Below are positions 35,756 to 44,228 of a stretch of 64,000 nt of DNA, piece by piece. A program made the position numbers and the translations under genes. Source of the stretch: Microbacterium sp. lyk4-40-TSB-66 (GTDB lineage: Bacteria > Actinomycetota > Actinomycetes > Actinomycetales > Microbacteriaceae); contig NZ_JARVRW010000011.1 of the NCBI RefSeq assembly GCF_030209475.1, positions 98,805 through 162,804 of the forward strand, given 5' to 3'. Position 1 is the stretch's first letter, and every line of letters begins with the position of its first letter. The notes below the pieces were generated by a model, which saw only the letters and a program-made list of their open reading frames with translations, had not been told where the DNA came from and ran no database searches.

Positions 35756-36943
35756 TCACACGCGGTCGGCGAGCAGAGCGACGCGTCGGGACCCCACGCG
35801 GGTCACGATGAGCGTCGCCGATGCGTTGCCGCGCAGCGAGAGCTTCTTCCGCAGCACGGCGGGGTCGATGTCGACGCCGCGCTTCTTGATCTCCAGCGTC
35901 CCGATGCCGCGTGCGCGCAGGGCCTGGGCGAGCTTCTTCGTGTCCACCGGAAGCTGCTCGCGCACGCGGAACGTCGAGACGAACGGGCTCGTCAGCGCCG
36001 CATCGGAGGTCAGGTACGCGATCCCCTCCGACACCGTCCCCGCGTCGAGGGCACGGGCGACCTCGCCGATGAGCCGGGCGCGGATCACCGCCCCGTCGGG
36101 CTCGTGCACGAAGGCGCCCAGGTCGCACATGTCGACGTCGGGGCTGTCGGCGGGGGCGGTGAGCTCCCACGCGTCACCGCCGCGCACCACGAGCGCCGCC
36201 CGTCGCACCCGCTCGCGCGCGAGAGCGCCCGCCCACAGCACCAGCTCGATCGTGGAGCCGTCGGCGCTGATCCATTGCGCTTCGACGTCGTCGGGGATCT
36301 GCCCGCGATCGAAGCCCGGTCCGAGCTTGACCCCTCCCGGGGTGCGGCGCAGCACGTCGAACACCCACTCGAGCGACGGCGACCACTCCGCCGATGTCAC
36401 CTGCCGCGTCTCGGCGTGGCCGGCTGTCCGTCGCGCGGGGTCGAGCCACACGGCATCCGTCCCCGTCAGGTCGACGTCTTCGGCGCGCGCGTGGGCGACG
36501 CTCGCGGCCTCGCCGAAGGGGGCGAGGTTGTACGCGGCGATGGCGGCGGTCACCTCGTCGGCGTCGACGGCGTGGACCCGGATGCCGAGACCTGCGAGAC
36601 CGAGGGCGTCGCCGCCGATGCCGCAGCCGAGGTCGGCGACGCTCGTCATGCCGGCGTCGCGGAACCGCCCCGCGTGACGGGCGGCGATCGACAGGCGCGT
36701 CGCCTGCTCGAGCCCCGCGCGCGTGAACAGCATCCGGTCGGCGAACGGGCCGAACTTCACCGCCGCCCGCACTCGGAGGCGGGCCTGACCCACCACGGCG
36801 GCCACGAGGTCGGGGGAGTGCCCGGCCGCTCGAAGCCGGGAGACCGCGCGCGCGGCGTCGTCGGTGGAGACGAGGGGGCCGATGTCGTCGAGCAGGCGGA
36901 GGCCCTCGGGGGTGAGCAGGGCGGTGAGCTCGGCGGTGTCCAC
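35756..36943 (-). CDS. Class I SAM methyltransferase with THUMP-like C-terminal domain
   Basis: 395 residues. The SAM motif I is VADLGCGIGGDALGL (about 103-117) with HAVDADE as the acidic partner, and DAVWLDPARRT as a motif IV-like block. A C-terminal region (about 310-395) with KKLAQALRARGIGTLEIKKRG matches the THUMP-like domain often fused to these actinobacterial enzymes. An RNA substrate is likely but unproven. It is divergent from the low-complexity protein locus. Confidence 0.82.
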   Translation of the reverse strand: MDTAELTALLTPEGLRLLDDIGPLVSTDDAARAVSRLRAAGHSPDLVAAVVGQARLRVRAAVKFGPFADRMLFTRAGLEQATRLSIAARHAGRFRDAGMTSVADLGCGIGGDALGLAGLGIRVHAVDADEVTAAIAAYNLAPFGEAASVAHARAEDVDLTGTDAVWLDPARRTAGHAETRQVTSAEWSPSLEWVFDVLRRTPGGVKLGPGFDRGQIPDDVEAQWISADGSTIELVLWAGALARERVRRAALVVRGGDAWELTAPADSPDVDMCDLGAFVHEPDGAVIRARLIGEVARALDAGTVSEGIAYLTSDAALTSPFVSTFRVREQLPVDTKKLAQALRARGIGTLEIKKRGVDIDPAVLRKKLSLRGNASATLIVTRVGSRRVALLADRV

Positions 36944-37320
36944 CGAACCAGCCTAGGCGGGCGGGTCCGCGGGGTCGGGCGCCCCCGCGGGGTCCGGCTG
37001 CACCGAGCGCGAGGGACCGGGTTTCCCGGGGCGGGGGAGCCGGTGCGCGAGCGGTCCCGACCTGTCGGCAGGCTCGGGGCAGGGTTTCCCCGGGGTGGTG
37101 CGGACTCCGACTCCCGTGCGCGGGTGAGGACGCGGAGCCGGCCCCCGTCGCCGCCTCGATCGGAGGAGACCCCCGTGGTCCCCCTCCCCCCTCCCCCCAA
37201 AACCCCGGGGTCCCCCGTACCCGATACCGGGGAGGCCCCCGATGCCGGATCCGCGGCCCGTTCTTACTCTCGAAGAACGAACAGCACTGCGGGCCGCGGC
37301 CCGAGAATGGGATGGAAGAA
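36944..37320. other. Divergent control region of the ini-like locus
   Basis: 377 bases with no convincing gene. It holds two GGGTTTCCC sites at 37019-37027 and 37082-37090, exactly 63 bp (six helical turns) apart; the first is part of the perfect dyad CCGGG-TTT-CCCGG (37017-37029). C- and G-tracts (37180-37235) follow, then the leader hairpin at 37251-37299. A related GGGGGAACCCCC dyad precedes the IniB-like gene at 44202, so these may be sites for the locus regulator. Confidence 0.45.
37251..37299 (+). promoter_or_regulatory. Nested hairpin in the leader of the first low-complexity gene
   Basis: The outer arms CCGCGGCCCG (37251-37260) and CGGGCCGCGG (37290-37299) are perfect complements. 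Inside, GTTCTT and AAGAAC (37260-37265, 37273-37278) can pair as an alternative. It ends 21 bases before the start codon, so it would affect translation or act as an attenuator if transcribed. Confidence 0.45.
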
Positions 37321-38181
37321 ATGCCTACCACCGGCGACATCAACAACTCGCTCAACACGGCCATCGCGGACTCGCTCAACGACACGAGCACCGTCAACGA
37401 AGACAACTCGGTGAACACCGACGCCTCGGCCACCGACTCGTTCAACACCGACAACTCGGTCACCGACGCCAGCGACACCACCATCGGCCTCGACGGCTCG
37501 TTCAACGAGGGCTCCTACAACGAGTCCAACGAGTGGACCGACTCGAACAACACGGCCACCGACAACTCGGTCAACGACTCGGGCAACAGCCTCGAGTGGG
37601 CCGACGGCTCGTACAACACCGACAACTCGCACACCGACAACTCCGTCAACGCGGGTGTCCGCGAGTACAACACGGGCTTCGGCGCGTGGGGCGGCGCCTC
37701 GGCAGCCGACTCCGGCGCTGCGGGCGGCGGCCACACCGAGATCTGGAGCAGCTCCACGATCGTCGACCAGTCGGTCAACCAGAACCTCGCGGCCGACGGC
37801 GACGTCGACCAGTCGTTCGCGAACTCCTCGGTCACCGCTTCGGGTGAGGGTTCCATCGCAGCCGGCGGCAGCGTCGACTGGGACTACTCGGTCAACGAGT
37901 CCAGCAACTTCAGCGCCGGCGGCGACATCAACATCGGCAACGAGACCACGATCACCACGATCACGGACTCGATGAACGAGTACAACCTGGACTACTCGTA
38001 CACCGACAACTCCAGCGTCATCGACGTCTCCGACTCGTTCAACGACTTCTCGGAGAACTACTCGGCCGACGGCTCGTTCAACACCTCCGAGGTGTTCGAC
38101 AGCGAGACCACCATCGACGTCGACATCACGGCGGTCGTGGACAGCTTCAACACCGCCGACCTCAACCTGCCCCTGGCCTGA
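37321..38181 (+). CDS. Asn/Asp/Ser/Thr-rich low-complexity protein A (ini-like locus)
   Basis: 286 residues from the ATG at 37321 (an ATG at 37312 adds three). Almost no Lys or Arg and very rich in N, D, S, T, with irregular repeats such as YNTDNS, DNSVN and DSFN; very acidic. No signal peptide or membrane helix. A more ordered segment at 111-210 contains NAGVREYNTGF, TIVDQSVNQN, DQSFANSSVTASGEGSIAAGG and GDINIGNETT; this module is shared with the protein at 38211 and the IniB-like protein at 43394. Local base composition shifts because of the many AAC codons. Function unknown; a filament- or scaffold-forming partner of the two GTPases downstream is inference. Confidence 0.85.
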   Translation: MPTTGDINNSLNTAIADSLNDTSTVNEDNSVNTDASATDSFNTDNSVTDASDTTIGLDGSFNEGSYNESNEWTDSNNTATDNSVNDSGNSLEWADGSYNTDNSHTDNSVNAGVREYNTGFGAWGGASAADSGAAGGGHTEIWSSSTIVDQSVNQNLAADGDVDQSFANSSVTASGEGSIAAGGSVDWDYSVNESSNFSAGGDINIGNETTITTITDSMNEYNLDYSYTDNSSVIDVSDSFNDFSENYSADGSFNTSEVFDSETTIDVDITAVVDSFNTADLNLPLA

Positions 38182-38210
38182 GCCTCTTCGTAAAGTAAGG
38201 AACCAACATC

Positions 38211-39068
38211 ATGGTGTGGAACATCGGTGACGTGAGCGACTCCGGCAACGCGGACTGGTCGAACGTCGGCAACAGCAACAGCACGACCAACACGAACAAC
38301 AGCCAGAACCTGGCCGTCGACCTCGACACCGTCGGCAACGTCGACAACTCGTCGACCGACGAGTCGACCCAGGACTGGTCGTTCGTCGACTCGGGCAACG
38401 TCGACACCGGCAACGTCGACAACTCGTGGGACAACTCGGGCAACGAGTACACCGACAACTCGGTCAACAACTCGGGCAACTCGTACGAGATCGCGGTCGA
38501 CTCGTACAACACCGACAACTCGGTCGAGGACAACTCCACCAACGCGGGCGTTCGTGAATACAACACGGGCTTCTCGGGCTGGAGCGGCGCGGGCGGCGGC
38601 GGCAACGCCTCCATCTACAGCCAGTCGACCATCGTCGACCAGTCGGTCAACCAGAACGTCCTCGGTGGCGGGATCACCCAGGACTTCAGCAACAGCGCCG
38701 TCACCGCTTCGGGTGAGGGTGCCGTGGCCGCCGGTGGCGACGTCTCGATCTCGCGTTCGCTGGACGCGTCGACGAACTTCGACGCCGAGGGCGACATCAA
38801 CATCGGCAACACCACCGAGATCACGACGTGGGACAACGTGGGCAACACGACCGACATCTCGGTCGAGCTCACGGACAACTCGCAGGACTGGTCGATCGAC
38901 AACTCGTACAACGACGAGTCCGTCAACGTCGACCTGAGCGACTCGTTCAACGACGACTTCAGCTCGACCGAGTCGCAGGACTGGACGATCAACGCCGACG
39001 TCATCTGGGGCTCCGGCAACGCCGAGGTCGTGGACGTGCAGCTCCCCGACGCCGATCTCGACGCCTGA
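38211..39068 (+). CDS. Asn/Asp/Ser/Thr-rich low-complexity protein B (ini-like locus)
   Basis: 285 residues, paralogue of the preceding gene, 29 bases downstream. The N-terminus MVWNIGDVSDSGNADWSNVG differs, then repeats NVDNS, SGNEYTDNSVNNSGN and SYNTDNS. The shared module spans about 111-203 (NAGVREYNTGF, STIVDQSVNQN, DFSNSAVTASGEGAVAAGG, AEGDINIGNTTE). The C-terminus ends in VQLPDADLDA, comparable to DLNLPLA of protein A. No signal peptide and few basic residues. A terminator follows before the GTPase genes, so this pair may be made in excess. Confidence 0.85.
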   Translation: MVWNIGDVSDSGNADWSNVGNSNSTTNTNNSQNLAVDLDTVGNVDNSSTDESTQDWSFVDSGNVDTGNVDNSWDNSGNEYTDNSVNNSGNSYEIAVDSYNTDNSVEDNSTNAGVREYNTGFSGWSGAGGGGNASIYSQSTIVDQSVNQNVLGGGITQDFSNSAVTASGEGAVAAGGDVSISRSLDASTNFDAEGDINIGNTTEITTWDNVGNTTDISVELTDNSQDWSIDNSYNDESVNVDLSDSFNDDFSSTESQDWTINADVIWGSGNAEVVDVQLPDADLDA

Positions 39069-39102
39069 GTCGCCATCCGTAACAACGGAAGCGTCTGAAC
39101 GG

Positions 39103-39134
39103 TAGCCCTGGGCGGGTTTTCCCGCCCGGGGCTA
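39103..39134 (+). terminator. Terminator between low-complexity genes and GTPase genes
   Basis: A 14-bp stem (TAGCCCTGGGCGGG and complement, one G-U pair) with a TTTT loop, 35 bases after the stop of protein B and 61 bases before the first GTPase. It could partly uncouple the two gene pairs. Confidence 0.7.
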
Positions 39135-39194
39135 TCGTCGTTCCCAGATCCTTCGACGTCGAAGAGGCGTCGGCCCGACCGAGAGGTTCCCCGC

Positions 39195-41111
39195 GTGTCC
39201 GCACCGGCCCAGCCCACCACGTCTCCCGCGCCGAACGGTGCCGAAGCCGACGGGAGGAAGGGTCCCGCGCCGGCGGCCGAACTGGCCGCCCTCGTCGAAC
39301 GGGCCCGCAAGTACTCCGGGGTCCTCGGTCGCGAGGACCTGGTCGAGAAGCTCACGAGCACACGCTCCCGTCTGCAGGACCCCCACGTGCGCGTGGTCAT
39401 CGTCGGGCAGTTCAAGCAGGGCAAGAGCAAACTGGTCAACGCCCTCATCAACGCCCCCGCCTGCGCGGTCGACGACGACATCGCCACGAGCGTGCCGACT
39501 TCGGTGGGATACGCGGAGGAGCCCTCCGCGACCGTGCTCGTGAAGCGCGAGAGCGGGGAGTCGCACGAGGTCCGCCGGGTCGACATCCCCTTCGAGCGTC
39601 TGTCCGACTACGTCACCTCCCGCGCCGACGACGAGCAGGACGGCGACGTGGTGGGCGCCGAGGTACTGCTGCCGCGCGAGATCCTCAAGGGGGGACTGCG
39701 CATCGTCGACTCGCCCGGTGTCGGCGGGCTCGAGTCGACCCGCTCCCTCGCGACCCTCGCCGCCCTCACGACCGCGCACGCCGTGCTGCTGGTCTCCGAT
39801 GCGTCGCAGGAGTACACCGAGCCGGAGATCCAGTTCCTGCGCCACGCGATGCGCATCTCCCCGAACGTCGCGGCCGTGCTGTCGAAGACCGATCTCTACC
39901 CCGAGTGGCGCGAGATCCAGCGCGTCGACGAGAAGCACCTGAACGAGCTGGGCGTCGACATCGACGACGTCCCCGTCTTCGCCGTCTCGAGCGACCTGCG
40001 GTTGCTGGCCGCCGAGCAGCAGGACCGTGAGCTGAACGACGAGTCCGGCTTCCCCGAGCTCGTGGCGCACCTGCGTCGCGACGTGCTGGGCAAGGCGGAG
40101 GACCTCAACCGTCGTGCCGCCGTGCACGACCTGCTGACCGTGTCCGACCAGCTCTCGCTGGCCGTGAAGACCGAGCTCAACGCCCTGCTGCATCCCGAGG
40201 ACACGCCGGGCATGATCGCCCGTCTCGAGGATGCCAAGGCCAAGGCCGACGATTTCCGCAGCCGCACCTCCCGCTGGCAGGTCACTCTCTCCGACGGCAT
40301 CGCCGACCTGATCTCCGACACCGAGCACGACCTGCGCGATCGCCTGCGCAAGGTGCAGCGCGAGGGGGAGGCCGCCATCGACGAGGGCGACCCCGGCCCC
40401 ATCTGGGACCAGATCGCCCAGTGGGTCGACGAGCGGGTGAACGCCGCGGTCTCCGAGACCTTCGTCTGGACCAACGAGCGGTCGCAGTGGTTGGCCGAGC
40501 AGGTGGCCGACGAGTTCCGCATGGGTGAGGAGTCGATCCCGCTGATCGACGTCGCCGGCACCGATGGTCTGCTCGACCCGGTCGAGGAGCTGCAGCACCT
40601 CGACGACGGCAAGATGGGCGCCGCCGAGAAGATCTACATCGGTGTGCGCGGGTCTTACGGCGGCGTGCTGATGGTGGGGCTCGCGACCAGCATCGTCGGC
40701 CTCTCGCTCATCAACCCGCTCTCGCTGCTCGCCGGTGTCCTGGTCGGTCGCCGGGCCTTCCGCGAAGACATGTCCTCGCGCCTGCTCCGTCGGCAGAACG
40801 AGGCGAAGAACCTCCTGCGCCGTCACATCGAAGACACCGTCTTCCAGGTGGGCAAGCAGCTGAAGGACCGCCTGCGCGTCGTCCAGCGCACCGCCCGCGA
40901 CCACTTCGGCTCGATCGCCGAGGAGCTGCACCGCTCGCTCAGTGACTCGGTGCTGGTGGCCAAGCAGGCGGCGGCCTCCTACACCGCCGACCGCGACAAG
41001 CGCATCACCACGCTGCAGGCGCAACTGCGCGACATCGAGGCCCTGCGCGGACGCATCCCCACCACCGAGCTCGAGGCGGCACGCCCCGCCCGCGCGGCGG
41101 TCGGTCGGTGA
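39195..41111 (+). CDS. Dynamin-family GTPase (IniA-like)
   Basis: 638 residues, GTG start. G1 is VIVGQFKQGKSKLVNAL (about 68-84), G2 Thr in IATSVPTSV, G3 DSPGV (about 172), G4 SKTD (about 231). Long helical stalk regions follow, with a hydrophobic hairpin (GVLMVGLATSIVGLSLINPL, about 490-510) that suits membrane insertion, as in bacterial dynamin-like proteins and mycobacterial IniA. Such proteins remodel or repair membranes. The stop overlaps the next GTPase gene by four bases, so they are probably a functional pair, as IniA-IniC. Confidence 0.88.
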   Translation: MSAPAQPTTSPAPNGAEADGRKGPAPAAELAALVERARKYSGVLGREDLVEKLTSTRSRLQDPHVRVVIVGQFKQGKSKLVNALINAPACAVDDDIATSVPTSVGYAEEPSATVLVKRESGESHEVRRVDIPFERLSDYVTSRADDEQDGDVVGAEVLLPREILKGGLRIVDSPGVGGLESTRSLATLAALTTAHAVLLVSDASQEYTEPEIQFLRHAMRISPNVAAVLSKTDLYPEWREIQRVDEKHLNELGVDIDDVPVFAVSSDLRLLAAEQQDRELNDESGFPELVAHLRRDVLGKAEDLNRRAAVHDLLTVSDQLSLAVKTELNALLHPEDTPGMIARLEDAKAKADDFRSRTSRWQVTLSDGIADLISDTEHDLRDRLRKVQREGEAAIDEGDPGPIWDQIAQWVDERVNAAVSETFVWTNERSQWLAEQVADEFRMGEESIPLIDVAGTDGLLDPVEELQHLDDGKMGAAEKIYIGVRGSYGGVLMVGLATSIVGLSLINPLSLLAGVLVGRRAFREDMSSRLLRRQNEAKNLLRRHIEDTVFQVGKQLKDRLRVVQRTARDHFGSIAEELHRSLSDSVLVAKQAAASYTADRDKRITTLQAQLRDIEALRGRIPTTELEAARPARAAVGR

Positions 41112-42643
41112 GCGCCGGGCTGCCCGAGGTCGCCCGGATCGTCGACGACGCCCTCGACGCGTACGCCGACGACGCGGCCGCGGTCGAGGTGCTGGAGTCG
41201 TTCCGGGCGCGGCTGCGGGAGCCGTTGCGCCTGGCGGTCGCCGGCATCGTCAAGGCGGGCAAGTCGACGCTGCTGAACGCCCTCATCGGCGAGCGGATCG
41301 CCCCGACCGACGCGGGGGAGTGCACGCGCACGATCACCTGGTACCGCTACGGATCGACCGCCCGCGTGGATCTGCGCCTTCACGACGGCCGCCGGATCTC
41401 CCGCCCGGTGCGCCGGCACGAGGGGCGCCTCGTGCTGGACATGGGCGGGTACACCGCCGAAGAGGTCGCCTGGATCGATGTCGCCTGGCCGAGCGAGAGC
41501 CTTCGTTCGACGGTGCTCATCGACACCCCGGGTATCGCCTCGCTGACCGTGGAGAACTCGGCGCGCTCGACCGACTTCTTCATCCCCAAGGACACCCCGA
41601 CGGCGGCGGATGCCATCATCTATCTGCTGCGGCACGTGCACGCCGAGGACCTCAAGTTCCTCGAGGCCTTCCGCGACACCGCGGCGGGGGAGTCCCAGAC
41701 CGTCAACGCCCTGGCGGCCCTGTCCCGCGCCGATGAGATCGGCTCGGGTCGCATCGACTCGCTGCTGTCGGCGGCCAAGATCGCGGACCGATACCGCCGG
41801 GACGGCGAACTGCGCGCCCTGGCGCTCGACGTGGTCCCGGTGGCGGGTCTTCTCGCCGAGGGCGGGCGCACGCTGCGCGAGAGCGAGTTCATCGCCCTGC
41901 GCCACATCGCGCTGATGGACCGCGAGGCACGCGACAAGCTGCTGCTGACCGTCGACCGCTTCACGCGCGCCACCGACGACACCGCCCTGAGCGTGGAGAT
42001 CCGTCGCGGCCTGCTGCGGCGCTTCGGCCTGTTCGGGGTGCGGCTGGCGGCGGCGCTCATCCGCGGCGGCGCGACGACGTCGTCGGCTCTCTCCGACCGC
42101 CTCGTGCAGCAGAGCGGCCTGGTCGAGGTGCAGCGTTTCGTCGAGGACCAGTTCCGTGGTCGCGCCTTCGCGCTGAAGGCGCGCGGCATCCTGCACAGCG
42201 TCGAACGCCTCGTGCGCGAACGCCCGCGCCCGCACACCGCCGGCTTGCTGGCATCCATCGAGCGCCTGACGGCGCAGAGCCACGATCTGCGCGAGCTGTC
42301 GCTGCTGGCGGAGCTGCGCACGGCGCCCCCCGAACTCGGCGCCGAGGCGCTCGAGGAGGCGGAGCGGATCGTGGGTGGCTCAGGACTCGCGCCCGCGCGA
42401 CGGCTGGGTCTCGGCGACGACGCGGCGCCCCCGGCGCAGCGCGAGCGCATCGACGGTCTGCTCGCGCACTGGCATTCGCTGGCGGAGTCGCCTCTGACCG
42501 ACCGCCACACCGCAGACCTGTGCCGTGGCGTGGTCCGCAGCGTCGAGGGCGCGGCATCCGATCTCCTCGGCTCCGACGCGACGGGGGACGCCGACCGCGG
42601 TGTCGACGCGACGGACGCGCTGCTCTCGAGCGGACCCGCCTGA
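41108..42643 (+). CDS. Second dynamin-like GTPase (IniC-like)
   Basis: 511 residues, GTG start in a GTGA overlap with the first GTPase. G1 is VAGIVKAGKSTLLNALIG (about 42-59), with G2-like ECTRTITWYRYG, G3 IDTPGI (about 138-143) and a G4-like LSRADE. It is shorter than its neighbour and has no obvious membrane hairpin, matching the IniA/IniC size relationship. It ends before a shared terminator. Confidence 0.85.
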   Translation: MSAGLPEVARIVDDALDAYADDAAAVEVLESFRARLREPLRLAVAGIVKAGKSTLLNALIGERIAPTDAGECTRTITWYRYGSTARVDLRLHDGRRISRPVRRHEGRLVLDMGGYTAEEVAWIDVAWPSESLRSTVLIDTPGIASLTVENSARSTDFFIPKDTPTAADAIIYLLRHVHAEDLKFLEAFRDTAAGESQTVNALAALSRADEIGSGRIDSLLSAAKIADRYRRDGELRALALDVVPVAGLLAEGGRTLRESEFIALRHIALMDREARDKLLLTVDRFTRATDDTALSVEIRRGLLRRFGLFGVRLAAALIRGGATTSSALSDRLVQQSGLVEVQRFVEDQFRGRAFALKARGILHSVERLVRERPRPHTAGLLASIERLTAQSHDLRELSLLAELRTAPPELGAEALEEAERIVGGSGLAPARRLGLGDDAAPPAQRERIDGLLAHWHSLAESPLTDRHTADLCRGVVRSVEGAASDLLGSDATGDADRGVDATDALLSSGPA

Positions 42644-42670
42644 CGCGACGGAGAACCCGACGCGAAAGAG

Positions 42671-42706
42671 AAGCGGCATCCGACCCGCGAGGATCGGATG
42701 CCGCTT
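42671..42706. terminator. Bidirectional terminator joining two convergent units
   Basis: A 13-bp perfect stem AAGCGGCATCCGA with a 10-base loop lies between the convergent stops of the second GTPase and the membrane protein. Its arms again contain GGCATCC/GGATGCC. Confidence 0.82.
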
Positions 42707-42708
42707 CG

Positions 42709-43407
42709 TCAGAACTCCGCGGAGGGGCTGCTGCCGGGGCTGCCGCGTCGGATGTCGTGCTTGCGCCGTGTCCAGCGGAGAGCGGCCGGGATGACCGAGA
42801 ACAGCAGACCGAGCGCGGACAGGCCGAGTTGGATCAGCAAGAGCCGATCCAGCGGCACTCCCCGGTCGCCGACGGCCACGAACTGCCGGGCCGCCAGGAC
42901 CGTCACGGCCAGCAGCAGCAGGACGCCCAGCATCCACCACCGCGCGTTGTCGCGACGGTTGTTGAACGACACCAGCGAGGTGATCTGCACCAGCAGCACC
43001 GTCACGAGTGCGCCGAAGACGCACCAGAAGACGATGTCGGCGGCGGTGCTGACGGTCTCGGCCGGCCGTGAGTCGTCGACCCCGCGCACGATCGCCTCGA
43101 TATCGGGGTCGATCGTCTGGCGGACGATGAAGAGGTACCCCACGGTGATCGCGCCCACCACCAGGCTGAGCACCCAGCTGATCTGCGCGAGACGCACCGC
43201 CGCGGGCGGCGGCATCTTGACCATGACGGGGGCCGCGGCCTTGTCGTGCAGCGCGGGCCGCTCGGGCTTGACGGCCTTGGGTGGCGGTTCGTACGGCGGC
43301 GGTGCCGGGGAGCGGCGCACCTGCGCCTGGGGTGCGGGCGCACCGGAACGGCGGGTGAGCTCGTGAGAGCCCACCCGCCGTTCCGAGGGCGTGTCAGAGG
43401 GTGTCAT
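42709..43407 (-). CDS. Four-helix membrane protein of the ini-like locus
   Basis: 232 residues. A Pro/Arg-rich cytoplasmic N-terminus (1-70, with PAPPPYEPPPKAVKPERP) is followed by four membrane helices (about 75-97, 122-146, 155-173, 186-207) and a basic tail. I recognise no family. The start overlaps the 3' end of the IniB-like gene by 14 bases, implying translational coupling, so it is likely to serve in the same process. Confidence 0.75.
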   Translation of the reverse strand: MTPSDTPSERRVGSHELTRRSGAPAPQAQVRRSPAPPPYEPPPKAVKPERPALHDKAAAPVMVKMPPPAAVRLAQISWVLSLVVGAITVGYLFIVRQTIDPDIEAIVRGVDDSRPAETVSTAADIVFWCVFGALVTVLLVQITSLVSFNNRRDNARWWMLGVLLLLAVTVLAARQFVAVGDRGVPLDRLLLIQLGLSALGLLFSVIPAALRWTRRKHDIRRGSPGSSPSAEF

Positions 43408-44137
43408 CCGAGGTGTCTTCGATGACGACGTCGTTGCCCGAGTCGAACACGACGGTGGTGTCCTCGTCGACCGAGGTGTCGATCGTCGTGTCGGTGGTGT
43501 CGTTGAACGAGTCGTCGACCACGACGTCCGTCGAGGAGTCGTTGGCCGAGTCGGTCAGGTCGACGTCGGTGGAGTTGTCGGTCGTCTCGGTGGTCTCGTC
43601 GGTGTCGTTGTACGAGCCGTCGATGTCGGTGTTCGTCTCGTCGTTGCCGATGTTGACGTCGTTGCCGGCGTTGATGTCGGTCGAGTTGTCGAGGGTCGTG
43701 TCCTGATCGACGTCGTTGCCGGCGGCGATCGCGTCGTCACCCGAGGCGACGACGGCTTCGTTGCCGAAGGTCTGGTTGACGTCGCCGTTGGCCCAGATGT
43801 TCTGGTTCACCGACTGGTCGACGATCGTGTCGCGGTCGTCGATGTGCGTGTACGACAGCTGCGTGGTGATCGTCTTGATCTCCTTGACCACCGGGTTCCA
43901 CTCCGGCTTGGGGCCCACGGGCACCGGCACGGGAGTGGGGTTCACGATCACGTGGGGCTTCTCGGCGATCACCGGGGCGACCGAGCACACGTCCGCGTAC
44001 GAGACGTTGTTCAGGCCCCGTGCCGCCATCGCGCCTTCCGGGTCTTCCTCGAACTCGGCTGCGGCCTCCGGATCGCGTAGGAGGCTCAGGATGAATTCGA
44101 TCAGCGCATCTGCCATGGTCGCCAGCGTGACGCTCAT
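43394..44137 (-). CDS. IniB N-terminal-domain protein with Asn/Asp-rich C-terminal module
   Basis: 247 residues from ATG with GAGGAG six bases upstream. Residues 1-60 (ALIEFILSLLRDPEAAAEFE, then DPEGAMAARGLNNVSYADV) match the IniB N-terminal domain of mycobacteria, a short helical domain ending in the rule of a D-P-x-x-A-M-x-x-x-G-L block. A Pro/Val linker (60-85) leads to residues 104-168, which share TIVDQSVNQN, VNQTFGNEAVVASGDDAIAAG and INAGNDVNIGNDET with the two low-complexity proteins on the other strand. The tail (170-247) is D/T/N/S-only. This gene ties the locus to iniBAC. Function unknown. Confidence 0.83.
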   Translation of the reverse strand: MSVTLATMADALIEFILSLLRDPEAAAEFEEDPEGAMAARGLNNVSYADVCSVAPVIAEKPHVIVNPTPVPVPVGPKPEWNPVVKEIKTITTQLSYTHIDDRDTIVDQSVNQNIWANGDVNQTFGNEAVVASGDDAIAAGNDVDQDTTLDNSTDINAGNDVNIGNDETNTDIDGSYNDTDETTETTDNSTDVDLTDSANDSSTDVVVDDSFNDTTDTTIDTSVDEDTTVVFDSGNDVVIEDTSDDTL

Positions 44138-44201
44138 TGGGGTCTCCTCACGGTTGTTCCTTGTGATCGACGTTAGGTCGAAGGGGTGTCTGTGCGCGTC
44201 G

Positions 44202-44213
44202 GGGGGAACCCCC
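44202..44213. promoter_or_regulatory. GGGGG-AA-CCCCC dyad before the IniB-like gene
   Basis: A 5-bp dyad 65 bases upstream of the IniB-like start, in the 91-base gap after the LuxR gene. It resembles the GGGTTTCCC sites at 37019 and 37082 and could be a regulator site for an internal promoter. Confidence 0.35.
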
Positions 44214-44228
44214 ATAGCGCGCGGTGGG

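Noticed and set aside
37242..37847. His/Arg/Gln-rich plus-strand frame overlapping the first low-complexity gene
   Set aside because: It is a frame-shifted reading of the repetitive AAC/GAC/TCG codons and lacks a ribosome site.
37321..39068. CRISPR-like array
   Set aside because: Repeats are short, irregular and in-frame coding repeats, without constant repeat-spacer spacing.
43391..44080. Val/Asp-rich plus-strand frame opposite the IniB-like gene
   Set aside because: Antisense shadow of the repetitive module; the minus protein has the IniB-type head and a strong ribosome site.
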